Notes under the pieces: model-generated | The model's input: the letters and a program-made list of their open reading frames with translations, nothing else | Database searches by the model: none | Told to the model about the DNA's origin: nothing | Assembly (NCBI RefSeq): GCF_963678635.1 | Contig: NC_087064.1 | Location: forward strand, 13,427,599 to 13,491,598 | Reading direction: 5' to 3' | DNA from: Symsagittifera roscoffensis | Taxonomy: Eukaryota > Xenacoelomorpha > Acoela > Convolutidae | Length of the DNA: 64,000 nt | In this document: positions 1-9,397 of the stretch, piece by piece | How the letters are laid out: every line of letters begins with the position of its first letter | Position numbering within the stretch: the first letter of the stretch is position 1 | Program-made: the position numbers and the translations under genes

Positions 1-1795
1 AAAAAACAGGAAATGCAGCGAGTAATTTTTCCTAGAAAAATACCTGATAGAGAATAGTTAAGGCATGAGAGCGGGATTGGCTGTTTCCCTGACCAAAATG
101 GCATTTTTGGATCAGTTTTTGGTCTGTAGTGAAGCGCTGCAAGACACAATCAGTGTTGAAAACAGATCTGAAATGACCACTTATGCAAAAAAACTCTTAT
201 GAAGTTGGACGAATGCAAGAGAGGGATGAAAAAATTACTCCAGAAATCTGCCACTGATGAGAGCTAGTTCAATTCTACTATCAAACTCACATACCAAAAA
301 AAAGACGAAGTGGCGTTTCTGTCCAGAACAAGGAAAAGAATGAGAAGTTGGTAACTCGTGTGACACTAGAGATGAAGATCATGAGCCAGTGTGTGAACAG
401 CATCTTGAGAGTTTTGAAATCTTCAAGGAACAATCAGTAATTGGGAGTTTTGCGGGACAGCTATCGCCCGTCAAGCACAATCTGATGCTAGTGTCGTGAT
501 AGGTGAACCTGCTGGCGGATATATAGAAAGTAGATGAAAAAATTAAAAATCAGCCAGATTGCACCTTGTGCCTTCCTAGACAAAGGTGTCAAACGATAAT
601 ATCTGGACAACATCATTCACGACAAAAATATGCAGAAGAAATGTTTAGTTACTAGCTTCCCCGGATATGCCGATGAACGGGCAATGTTGTAAATTTATTT
701 CGAGAAAGGAAGATGAACAGCCTCCAAATTTCGAGCTCTGGCAGCGATACCAAAAACGAGGACTCATTTGCAACTCAGAATCTTCGGGAATCTAGGTGGA
801 TAAACTAGGGATCAGCTTGGCTCTGATGAAAGGAAAAGATCAGAGAACAAGGAAATATTCTTGATGATGGCTCTAAGAGGCATGATGATATGTGAAAATG
901 CTAGCGTAGCAAGAGCAAAAATGAGAAACGCTCTCTAATTCTGAAGACCCATGTTAAAACAGATATCAGCGACAGCAAAACTTTAGGAGGAAGGTCATGA
1001 GCTTGAGCAAACAATACTATTGCAGGTACTAATGAACATTCAACAAAGCAAGCCGTTATGAGTAAACATGAAAAAATTAAATAACTAGGACCTTTGAGGA
1101 AAACAGACAAAGTATCAAGTATCTTCAATAAGGAACTCTGGCTCTCGAAAAAACTGATAGGAACACTAACGAAATTTAGTGATTACTGTGGACCATTGAG
1201 AAATTATTTTAGTTTTAGTCGAGATTTGTCCGAACGGCGTACAATCCATTCATGAACAAATGCAGGTGTGACTGCTCTTTCGATGAAAAAGTGGTGTTAC
1301 TGAGATTATGGGTGGCCGGAGTAGCAATAGTTTGAAATATAGGAAATCCACAAGTCCAATTAATTCGCTGAATACAAGAAGAAGTGACTGCCCCCTCTTC
1401 CAAGAAATGTAACAGCATCGTATAAATTGCAATGGGATTGTCAGATGAACTTTCGAGATCAAGTCTGATGATCGTGTGGGAATGGATGAAGCCATCATGG
1501 CGCCCAAGTCCTATAGTGAACATGGTTTTGCAGGCGACTCAATACCTTGAAAAAGAACTCAAAGCTAACAGCAGTTGCCTTTTTGAGAACCGAAGACTGG
1601 ATAAAACCTGGTAGCTGTTTGAAAAGAACCTGTGAACTGGAACATCTTTTCTGTGGAGTTTCGATTGTCTGATGATATTCCAGAAACAACATAAGCAATT
1701 GTTGATATTGCTTGAAAATCTAACAATGAAAACTAAGATGGAAGCGGAACTAGTAGCGGATTGTCATGATTAAAAAACAATGAATCTAGTGTCCT
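1..1795 (+). mobile_element. E0: highly decayed relic of the giant SGNH-ORF element
   Basis: No open frame survives, but the sequence is collinear with the 17.5-19.5 kb part of element E1. About 455-540 matches 18010-18085 (the stretch reading GGPAGGYVEM in E1). About 850-960 matches 18425-18520. About 1370-1530 matches 18980-19140, including a readable WEWMKPSW next to E1's WELMKPSW. About 1690-1770 matches 19375-19460. Similarity is low and broken by many indels, so this is the oldest copy in the window. It ends at about 1795, where histone H3 sequence begins. The alignment was made by eye. Confidence 0.7.
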
Positions 1796-1800
1796 GAAAA

Positions 1801-1870
1801 GTTGGTGTCCTCGAACAGGCTGACCAAGTAGCTCTCACTGGCTTCCTGCAGAGCCATGATGGCAGTGCTC

Positions 1871-1902
<32 letters not shown>

Positions 1903-2001
1903 GATTTCTCTGACCAGTCGCTGGAAGGGCAGTTTTCGGATCAACAGCTCAGTGGACTTCTGGTATCTCCTGATCTCCCTCAGCGCAACGGTTCCTGGTG
2001 T
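1801..2001 (-). pseudogene. Histone H3 fragment (residues about 43-108)
   Basis: The minus strand reads without a stop or indel through the H3 histone fold from [14 protein letters not shown] to LFEDTN, which is H3 residues 43-108 (end of the alpha-N region through alpha-2). Landmarks are [29 protein letters not shown] and [12 protein letters not shown]. Differences from canonical H3 include S87T, V89I, A98S and G102S. The N-terminal tail, residues 1-42, is missing. After EDTN the frame leaves H3 and stops four codons later, at the join with relic E0. The other side ends about 20 bp from the LINE 3' end. It is a trapped fragment or an isolated exon of an H3 variant, not a full gene. Confidence 0.88.
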
Positions 2002-2095
2002 TGAGTTGTGGATTGATGTGTAAGTATGTGTTGGTCTGTGACCAGTTAAGCTTCTGAAGCAGACCTGCTGCTCTTTAAGCTGTTAACTTCCGGGT

Positions 2096-2276
2096 GTTGT
2101 TCATCTTGCGGAAAGTTGTTGTTGGAAAATTGCTTGTATTGGTGTGAGTCTGTGTCTGTTGATTGTTGTAGAGTGTCGTTTGATGTTGTTCATCTTGCGG
2201 AAAGGTGTTGTTGGAAAATTGCTTGTATTGGTGTGAGTCTGTGTGCGTATGTGTCTGTTGATTGTTGTAGAGTGTC
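2096..2276. repeat. Tandem duplication across the LINE ORF2 stop
   Basis: An 82-bp unit (2096-2177) is repeated at 2185-2276 with about an 11-bp insertion in the second unit. On the minus strand the second unit holds the end of ORF2 and the first lies in the 3' UTR, so a near copy of the ORF2 C-terminal codons is found after the stop. The same segment starts the truncated copy at 6988. Confidence 0.85.
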
Positions 2277-4853
2277 TCGGATTAGTTCTTGTATCTTGGG
2301 GTTTGTCTGTGAAGCTCTTTTGAGGTAATTTGAGTTTAGTCTTGTTAGTTCATCTTGAATCGTCTTCATCCTGGTGATTTTATGTACTTCCTCTGTTGGT
2401 GTTAGTATTGGTAGATGGTAGGCTATTTTTAGTGCTCTGTTCTGCAATCTTTGTAAGTGACTTGTTGATGCGTTTGCCCACGAAGGTGATGCGTATGTGA
2501 ATCCTGGTAGAATTGTTGATTGGTACAAAAACTTTAAGACTTTGGATTTGATGCCTTTGGCTCGTAGTACTAGTAGAAAATTGATTTTCCTTGTCGATTT
2601 GTCTTCAATTCTTTGTAGATAGTCTTTCCATGTCAGGTTGTTATTTAGGGTAACTCCAAGAAATTTAGTGGTTGTTGATGGTTCGATCTCTTCGTTCTGT
2701 AGCATTAATTTGCAGTCATTCTTCTTGCGTCTTGTAAAAAGTACAAAGTTTGTCTTCTCCGGGTTCACGTCTATCTTCCATTTCTGGCACCATGCTTCAA
2801 GTTTGTTTAGGCCACCTTGTAGTCTGTGTGTTGCATTCTTGCTTGTGTTTGAACTTGTGTAAATTGCTATGTCGTCGGCATATTGTGATATTGTTGTTAG
2901 ACCTGCTTCTGGTTTGCTTACATAGATGTTGAAAAGGATTGGACTGATTACACTTCCTTGTGGTACTCCTGCACTGGGTGTGAAACTTTCGGCTTTGGCT
3001 TGGTGGTATACTACTGTTAACTGTCGGTCTGTCAGAAAACTCTTGGTCCATTTTACAATCCACTTCGGACAGTTGATCTCTAGTAGTCTGTAGTATAAGC
3101 CTTCGTGCCAGACAGAGTCAAAGGCTCGTTGCACGTCTAGAAATGCTGCTGCAACGGGTTGCTTCCAGTTATTCTCTTTATAGATTGTCTCTGTTAGACA
3201 GAGTAAATTGTCGGTGGTGCATCGTTTGCTTCGGTATGCACTTTGAAAGTGTCCGAAGATGTCGTGATCTTCGCAGTGTACTAGTAGCTGCTCTTTGACA
3301 AAACATTCGCAGATCTTCCCGATACAGCTTGTAAGTGAGAGTGGTCTATAGTTTTTGGGATCTTTGTGGTCTTTCTCGGGTTTTGGTAACATTGATACTG
3401 TCGCTTGTTTCCAGCCTAAAGGAACGTAGCCACTTCTCAGCGATTGTACTATGATTTGTCTTAGTACTTCTAGTACGTTGATGGGCAGGTTTTTCATCGC
3501 TTTGTAGCTAACTTTGTCTTGTCCTGGGGCAGTGTTTTTTCTGTGATTGATCACGTCTTTGAGTTGCTTTAAGCTAATTTCTGTTTGTGCAAAACCTGTC
3601 TGTTCCAGTTGAAAGTCTTGGATTTTCGCCTGTGACACCTTGTCATGTACTTCCTGTTCATGCGTTAGAGCTGCCTGAGAGTTTGTTATATTTGTCGTCA
3701 TGTTTGCTTTGAGCATCTTAGCGAAGTGGTTCGCAGCGTCTTGATTTGTCATTTTCAGTTTACTCGTTCGTTTAGGTCTTGTGCCTGTGAGCTTTTTTAC
3801 TGCTTTCCAGAAATTCTGTTGTGTTGGTCCTTTGTTCATTTCACTGAGTAGTTTGAGTTGGTTTTCTTCTTCTACTGTCTGTTTTAGCTGTCTGATGTCT
3901 TTCTTTGTTTTGTTTAGCTTTGTACACAGGTCTTTGTAGTCATTGGTGTCGTGTTGGTCATATCGTCTCATCTTTTGTTTTTGTCGTTCAAGTTTGTGTT
4001 TGTTTCTGACTAGTTCGACTAGTTGTGGGTTCGTGAATTGGGGCTTGTGTTCTTTGAGTCTGCCTTGGTAGCATTTGTCAATGTGTTTGGCTATCTGGTC
4101 AGCTTCTCGAGCTAGACCTTCGTCAGTTTTGATTGAGTCAGGGTTGAACTTGTAGTTCGTTACAGTACCTCTGAATTTTCGCCAGTTTGGTTTTGTGCAT
4201 GTTCTCTTTGGAACAGTTAGTTCGTACTCTGCAATTGTCATGTAGTGATCGCTTGGTGTTGTGTCCGACACTTCAAAGTTCGTGCATAAGCAAGCCATTT
4301 TTGGTGATGCAAAGTGTAAGTCTAGGACTGAGTCACTTTGGTGTGTTGGTTCGGAACCGTTCAAGATGAAGTAGTTGTGCATGAGAGCGTCTACAACTCT
4401 TCCGTTGCTGTTGGTTGCTCTTGCTTTTGGGTTGACAGATTTGATCTGTGCGTTGAAGTCTCCAACGATGATGTGCTTTGGATCTTTTCCATTGAAAGTC
4501 ACGTTCTCTATCTCTGCGTTTGGGCTAAGGTAAACACTTGTTACAGTGATACCCATTGTGTTGATCTTGATCGTCTCGCATACTTTTCTGCGTTCTCTGT
4601 GGTTTTGGTTTATGTGCTGTGCTTGTTCCAGTACTTGGTACTGTATGTTGTCTCTGATGTAAATTGCCGAGCCTGTGACACTGTCACAGATTGCCGCTGC
4701 AAGGTTAAAGTTTTGTAGTTTTGGTGGATGTTTGGTTTTTGTTTCGTTGAAGCAGACTATAGTGATGTTGTGTTTCGCTAGAAGATCTTGGATCTCCAGT
4801 TTGTGCTTGTTTATACTTCTGCAGTTGAGTTGTGCTATCTTGAGTCTATTCAT
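2190..4853 (-). CDS. LINE ORF2: AP-endonuclease and reverse transcriptase
   Basis: This 887-residue frame nicks target DNA and copies the element RNA by target-primed reverse transcription. The N-terminus is an apurinic-like endonuclease: QLNCRSIN at residue 8, the catalytic glutamate in NETK, VGDFNA, and the C-terminal SDH. The RT follows with NYRPLSLTSCIGK, FLDVQRAFDSVWHEGL (first catalytic Asp), GVPQGSVISPILFN and QYADDIAIY (catalytic DD), then the FLGVTL block. No catalytic block is missing and there is no internal stop, so activity is possible. The start codon overlaps the ORF1 stop as ATGA. The last codons lie inside a tandem duplication. Length and layout are normal for Jockey elements. 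Confidence 0.93.
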   Translation of the reverse strand: MNRLKIAQLNCRSINKHKLEIQDLLAKHNITIVCFNETKTKHPPKLQNFNLAAAICDSVTGSAIYIRDNIQYQVLEQAQHINQNHRERRKVCETIKINTMGITVTSVYLSPNAEIENVTFNGKDPKHIIVGDFNAQIKSVNPKARATNSNGRVVDALMHNYFILNGSEPTHQSDSVLDLHFASPKMACLCTNFEVSDTTPSDHYMTIAEYELTVPKRTCTKPNWRKFRGTVTNYKFNPDSIKTDEGLAREADQIAKHIDKCYQGRLKEHKPQFTNPQLVELVRNKHKLERQKQKMRRYDQHDTNDYKDLCTKLNKTKKDIRQLKQTVEEENQLKLLSEMNKGPTQQNFWKAVKKLTGTRPKRTSKLKMTNQDAANHFAKMLKANMTTNITNSQAALTHEQEVHDKVSQAKIQDFQLEQTGFAQTEISLKQLKDVINHRKNTAPGQDKVSYKAMKNLPINVLEVLRQIIVQSLRSGYVPLGWKQATVSMLPKPEKDHKDPKNYRPLSLTSCIGKICECFVKEQLLVHCEDHDIFGHFQSAYRSKRCTTDNLLCLTETIYKENNWKQPVAAAFLDVQRAFDSVWHEGLYYRLLEINCPKWIVKWTKSFLTDRQLTVVYHQAKAESFTPSAGVPQGSVISPILFNIYVSKPEAGLTTISQYADDIAIYTSSNTSKNATHRLQGGLNKLEAWCQKWKIDVNPEKTNFVLFTRRKKNDCKLMLQNEEIEPSTTTKFLGVTLNNNLTWKDYLQRIEDKSTRKINFLLVLRAKGIKSKVLKFLYQSTILPGFTYASPSWANASTSHLQRLQNRALKIAYHLPILTPTEEVHKITRMKTIQDELTRLNSNYLKRASQTNPKIQELIRDTLQQSTDTYAHRLTPIQAIFQQHLSAR

Positions 4854-6454
4854 TTTGGTTTGTTGTTGTTGTTTTGATTTCGGGAGCTACTATGTCTGCT
4901 GCTGCTTGCTTCTCTGTGTGTTTTTGTATTTTGTTTTGCTTTTATGTTTGATGTTAACAGCTCAGTGAAATCTATTTTCTCGAATTGAGTTCTAACTGCA
5001 TTGCTGACTGTTTCGTTAATTTTCTCACATGATTTAGCGACAGCTTTGGTGATTGCATCGGTTATCTTTTCGTCCATGGCTTTTTGCACTGCTTTTTCGA
5101 CTTGATCGGCTATTGTAGTTTCAACAGTTTCTTTAATGTACTGCTGTATGTCCTCTTTGCTCATGGTTGGTTGTGGTTTGACTGCTTGAGCGTAGTTGTT
5201 TTGCACAGTTCGTTGCAGATGTTTGACTGCTTGAGCGTAGTTTTGCACTTTTGGTTGTGCTTTTTGGGCTTCGACTTGAGCTGTCTTGTAAACCGGGCAT
5301 CCTTTGTACTGCGCCGGGTGTTCGCCTCTGCAGTTGATGCATTGAACTTGCTGCTTTGGAGTTTTGCAGTCTCTGACTGCATGGTTGTCGCCACATCTGA
5401 GGCATCGTTGCTGGTTCGGACAGTTTATGGCCATATGGCCGAAATTTTGGCATTTGTAACACTGTGTTACTCGTGGTTCTGTTTTGGATGCTTCGCATCG
5501 TTTTCGTTCGTTGCAGATGTAGACCCAAATGTCGATTGCCTTTCTGCAGGCTAGGTCATCATCTGTGAAAACTCTGATGAGTTGTGTTGGCTTGTCTAGG
5601 CTTCTGCTTTGGATTCGGAAGAGCTTTGCTACCTTGATGTTGTTGATCTCCTCAAGTTCAGATTGGATGTCAGCTTCGCTGAGTTGTTCACTGACTCTTG
5701 AGATAACAAAGCTGGAAGTTTGTTTCTTGTTGGGTTGATTTGTCTTGTGTTGTCTGCCTCCGATTTTTACTTCCGTGTCGGGAAACAGGTTTTCGAGGTT
5801 GGTTTGGGTGATAATTTGGGCTGCTATTTGAGGCGATTCAGGCTTGATTGAATAGCCTAGGCCAGTCTTGAGGTCCCTGGTTTGACCAGGATATTGTACT
5901 TTAGTCAGGTTACGTATTGATTTGGTGAAAGTCATTCGGCTTGGAATTTTGTCTTTTGCAAAGCTTATGTAGATAATGTTCGTGAAGTGTTGCTTTGAGC
6001 TTGTGAAGGGTCTTTTGTTGCTTTGAGCTTGTGATTCTTCCGCTTTGCGCTTTCGATTAGTTGCTTGACTTTGCTCCATTGTCGGTTGCCTTTTAGGCGA
6101 AGCGTCATCAAGATTGTCTTGCCAGTTTTCTGAATGCATTGTCGGTTGCCCTTTGGGCACATTCTTGAACTGTTGTCGTTTTACTGTGTTGTAAGCAGCA
6201 TGTTGATCTTGGTTTGGTCCCATTGTCAGTTGCCTTTGAGGCGAGGCCTTTCCTTGATCATTGCTTGTTGGTGTCAGGCTTCCTTCGATTATTAACTCGG
6301 AATTAGATTCGTCGTCGCTTTGGTCGTAGTTTGCGATTGCTGATGCCATTTGGGAGTTAAGGGATGATGGCATTGTGGGGGGGGGGGGGGGAGTCTCTTC
6401 ACTCACTATGTGAGCCGGACTGCTCCTTCTTGCACCGGAGTGCTCCTTCTTCAC
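4850..6454 (-). CDS. LINE ORF1: gag-like RNA-binding protein with three zinc knuckles
   Basis: This 534-residue frame is the nucleic-acid-binding ORF1 protein of a Jockey-type element and would form the ribonucleoprotein with the element RNA. Three consecutive knuckles are visible: CYKCQNFGHMAINC (CX2CX4HX4C), CLRCGDNHAVRDC and CINCRGEHPAQYKGC. Before them lies an RRM-like region (SFVISRVSEQLSEADIQ). The N-terminal third is low complexity, with three imperfect repeats ending QLTM or QPTM. A proline run is encoded by the G-tract at 6377-6391. The C-terminus is predicted coiled coil, then Ser/Arg/Asn-rich. The start is uncertain: the next Met lies just after the proline run and could be the real one. 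Confidence 0.88.
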   Translation of the reverse strand: MKKEHSGARRSSPAHIVSEETPPPPPTMPSSLNSQMASAIANYDQSDDESNSELIIEGSLTPTSNDQGKASPQRQLTMGPNQDQHAAYNTVKRQQFKNVPKGQPTMHSENWQDNLDDASPKRQPTMEQSQATNRKRKAEESQAQSNKRPFTSSKQHFTNIIYISFAKDKIPSRMTFTKSIRNLTKVQYPGQTRDLKTGLGYSIKPESPQIAAQIITQTNLENLFPDTEVKIGGRQHKTNQPNKKQTSSFVISRVSEQLSEADIQSELEEINNIKVAKLFRIQSRSLDKPTQLIRVFTDDDLACRKAIDIWVYICNERKRCEASKTEPRVTQCYKCQNFGHMAINCPNQQRCLRCGDNHAVRDCKTPKQQVQCINCRGEHPAQYKGCPVYKTAQVEAQKAQPKVQNYAQAVKHLQRTVQNNYAQAVKPQPTMSKEDIQQYIKETVETTIADQVEKAVQKAMDEKITDAITKAVAKSCEKINETVSNAVRTQFEKIDFTELLTSNIKAKQNTKTHREASSSRHSSSRNQNNNNKPK

Positions 6455-6610
6455 TCACTATGTGAGCCGGACTGCTCTTGTGGGGGGGGGGGAGTATCTT
6501 CACTCACTATGTGAGCCCGACTGCTCCTTCTTGCACCTTCTTCGTCTTTGTCCTTCCTTTCTTCCTCTTTGTCCTTCCTTTCTTCCTCTTTGTCCTTCCT
6601 CTTCCCTCTA
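6376..6610. repeat. G-tracts and short tandem repeats at the LINE 5' end
   Basis: Runs of 15 and 11 G occur at 6377-6391 and 6482-6492. Between and after them the motif CACTCACTATGTGAGCC occurs three times (near 6398, 6450 and 6499). A roughly 23-bp pyrimidine-rich unit (TTCCTCTTTGTCC type) is tandemly repeated at 6540-6605. On the coding strand these are C-rich and purine-rich. Part lies in the ORF1 N-terminus and part in the 5' UTR. Confidence 0.8.
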
Positions 6611-6859
6611 GTCTTTTTCTTCTTGCACCCTCTTCATCCTTCTGGGCACTTTCTCCTTCCCTCTCGCTTAGCGTAGTTGCCCTTGCGGATGAATCAGTGG
6701 ATTCGTCCAACTGGGAACTACAGTCCAGCTCGGCTTGATCGGGTCTTGGCCTTGGCTCCAACTTTGCCGCTCTTCGATTTTCCTCCTTTGCCTGACATCC
6801 TGTTGTAGTTGTAGTTGTTGTGGTAGAAGCTGTAGATTGACGATTGACTTTACCAGCAT
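6455..6859 (-). other. LINE 5' untranslated region
   Basis: This stretch has no convincing gene. It lies between the ORF1 start and the abutting 3'-end fragment. Jockey elements carry an internal promoter in this place, but I recognise no defined core-promoter motif here. Confidence 0.55.
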
Positions 6860-6988
6860 AAGTATGTGTTGGTCTGTGACCAGTTAAGCTTCTGAAGCAG
6901 ACCTGCTCTTTAAGCTGTTAACTTCCGGGTGTTGTTCATCTTGCGGAAAGTTGTTGTTGGAAAATTGCTTGTATTGGTGTGAGTCTGT
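6860..6988 (-). mobile_element. 5'-truncated LINE copy (3' end only)
   Basis: This segment is nearly identical to 2022-2151, the 3' end of the full LINE, apart from a 3-bp deletion in a CTG repeat. It has the same orientation and lies immediately upstream of the full copy's 5' region, giving a head-to-tail order. Its own 5' end at 6988 runs directly into the satellite. Confidence 0.87.
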
Positions 6989-6990
6989 GT

Positions 6991-8360
6991 ATTGGGGGCT
7001 ATCAGAGTACTCTCGGAGGTTGCGAATCTTGTCTCCAAATGTGACGGCTCAAATCCTTCCAGTTTTCGAGAGATGACGTTTTTTGTAATTTTTTCAAAAA
7101 AAACTTTCGAAAACATGGACGAAATTTTTTTTCTTCAAAATTTCAAATTCTCAACCCTGTAGTTGGGGGCTATCAGAGTACTCTCAGTGGTTGCGAACCT
7201 TGCCTCCAATTATGACTGCTGTAAACATTGTATTTTTCGAGATACGACGTTTTTTGTGACTTTTTCAAAAAAAAATTCGAAAACTTGGACGAAATTTTTT
7301 TTTCTTCAAAATTTCAAATTCTCAACCCTGTAGTTTGGGCTATCAGAGTGCTCTCCGGGGTTGCGAACCTTGCCTCCAATTATGACTGCTTAAATGCTTG
7401 TAGTTTTTGAGATATGACGTTTTTAGTGATTTTGCAAAAAAGTTTCAGGAAACTTAAACAAAATATTTTTCTTCAAAGGTTGAAATTCCGAACCCTGTAG
7501 TTGGGGGCTATCAGAGCACTCTCAGGGGTTACGAACCTTGCCTCCCATTTTGACTGCTCAAATCATTGTAGTTTTCGAGATATGACGTTTTTTGTGATTT
7601 TACAAAAAAATTCTCAGGAAACTTAAACGAAATTTTTTTTCTTCAAAATTTGGAATTTCGAACCCTGTATTTGTAGGCTATAAGAGTGCTCTCAGGGGTT
7701 GCGAACCTTGCCTCCAATTATGATTGCTCTAAAACTTTTAGTTTTCGAGATACGACGTTTTTTGTGATTCTTTTTTCAAAAATTTTCAAAAAACGTGAAT
7801 TAATTTTTTTCTTCAAAATTTGAAATTCTCTACCCTGTAGTTGGGTGCTGTCAGAGTACTATCAGGGGTTGCGAACCTTGCCTCTATTTATGTTTGCTCA
7901 AATCTTTGGAGTTTTCGAGATATGACTTGGACGAAATTTTTTTTCTTCAAAATTTGGAATTTCGAAACCTGTAGTTATAGGCTATCAGAGTACTCTCAGG
8001 GGTTGCGAACCTTGCCTCCAATTTTGATTGCTCTAAACCTTTTAGTTTTCGAGATACGACGTTTTTTGTGATTTTTTTTCCAAATTTTTCAAAAAACATG
8101 AATTAATTTTTTTCTTCAAATTTTGAAAATCTCTACCCTGTAGTTGGGTGCTTTCAGGGTACTCTCAGTGGCTGCGAATCTTGCCTCCAAATATGACTAC
8201 TCGAATATTTGCAGTTCTGGAGATTTGACGTTTTCGGGATTTGACAGAAAAATGGAATTGAAAAAGCTTATAAAATTTGAAGTTACCAACCCTGTAATTG
8301 GGTGCTGTCAGAACACACTAAAAGCCTGCAGATCTGGTTTCCAATATATGTGGTTTTTCG
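6991..8360. repeat. Satellite array, about 170-bp monomer, nine units
   Basis: Units begin near 6991, 7163, 7333, 7501, 7671, 7841, 7975, 8144 and 8298, at the recurring GGGCTATCAGAG-type motif. Spacings are 172, 170, 168, 170, 170, 134, 169 and 154 bp. Each unit has a TTGCGAACCTTGCCTCC box, a GAGATATGACGTTTTTTGTG box and an A/T-rich tail ending AACCCTGTAG. One unit has a 36-bp deletion and the last is partial. Open frames here are accidental. Confidence 0.93.
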
Positions 8361-8800
8361 TGAGTTGTCTGAAAATCTGCCACTTTTTGTAGACTACATT
8401 CTCCTCGGGAGATTGTTCGATAAACCACCAAAATGGACTAACTGTGTGTTATTTCTTGCCAGCCGTTTTTCTGACCAATCAATTCAAATTCTTGGGGGTG
8501 CTAGTTAACTAAATGTGAGTGCTCAACGGAAAGACGTAAATAATGATCTATATCACTTGTTTCGGATTATTTAATATATATGTATATATGTATATATGAA
8601 TATATGTATATATGCAATTCAATTCAATTATTCGATACAGTGAAGAAATACATACGTAATCACTCACTGCATCAGGATAGCTAGAACAGGCTTTTCAACC
8701 TAACAAGTAGCTACTCTCCGGGATAACTATTACAATTAAGTAACGACAACGGGTAAACAAATCAGAAAAAATTGTCGACCAGCTGTACATTGTCTAAAAT
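8361..8800. other. Intergenic stretch with an AT microsatellite
   Basis: I see no gene here. A (TATATATG/A)n microsatellite lies at 8571-8615, followed by a short AATTC repeat (CAATTCAATTCAATT). The last 100 bp are probably the 3' UTR of the LINE fragment that follows. Confidence 0.6.
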
Positions 8801-9397
8801 CTAATTTCTTTTGAAAACCTTTAAAAATTTTGACAGCTGTTCTTGAGAGTACGTTTCGATTTTATCCGGTAGGAGTTTATTTGACATCAAGAAATTGAAA
8901 CATTTAACAATTTTGCACGAAAGGGAGTTTTCCATTGATTTTGTCCTACAGCGATAAAACGGAATCATTCCGTTAGAAGTAGAACGTGTATTTCGTTTAT
9001 TACTATAATTACTGACGTTTAGAAAATCAAGAGGCGAACGTTTTAAATATTGAAAAATGGTTTCTTTAAAAAGTTGAGTTGAATAAATTTCATGAACTGT
9101 ATCGATGCCCAGATCATTAAACTTTGTTGTTATGTGTTCGTATTTGCGTTTGAAGATTATAGTACGGAGAATTCTTTTTTGGCAGATATAAATTTTTTCT
9201 AAATTTGTTTTGCTAGTACTCCCATAGACAAGCAGACCATATGACATTATAGGTACCACATATGCCAGGTAGAATTTTAACAGCATTTTGCGAGAAAAAG
9301 CTACCCTGCCCTTATACATAATTCCGTTAAATCGGCCTAGTTTTCTGCACAGTTTCAACATGATCTGTAAATTTGAGTTGACTATCAATGATAACAC
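8801..9397 (-). pseudogene. Broken LINE, C-terminal part of the RT ORF
   Basis: An open frame of 198 codons matches the thumb and C-terminal region of non-LTR reverse transcriptases. Examples are the KLCRKLGRFNGI helix, LYLAYVVPIMSYGLLVYG-type residues read here as FYLAYVVPIMSYGLLVYG, and QKRILRTIIF. It is a different, non-Jockey-looking lineage (CR1/L2/RTE-like by impression) from the LINE at 2.0-6.9 kb. It is separated from the RT core by a frameshift near 9400. Confidence 0.75.

Larger units (their letters stand above)
2022..6859 (-). mobile_element. Jockey-clade LINE, apparently full length
   Basis: Both ORFs of a two-ORF non-LTR retrotransposon are open: a CCHC gag-like ORF1 followed by an endonuclease-reverse transcriptase ORF2. 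The 3' boundary at about 2022 is set by comparison with the second copy of the 3' end at 6860-6988, because both end at the same base and then diverge. No poly(A) tail is visible there. The 5' edge is not proven; I place it at about 6859, where the neighbouring fragment ends. The CCHC ORF1 and the RT blocks fit the Jockey clade typical of arthropods. Confidence 0.88.

Noticed and set aside
1801-2001. Functional histone H3 gene
   Set aside because: The N-terminal tail and residues after 108 are absent and the frame ends at a transposon join.
2638-5738. Plus-strand frames rich in Val, Leu, Phe and Cys across the LINE
   Set aside because: They are antisense shadows of the intact minus-strand ORF1 and ORF2.
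6478-8508. Short plus-strand frames in the LINE 5' region and the satellite
   Set aside because: Low-complexity translations and repeated monomer frames only; no conserved protein.
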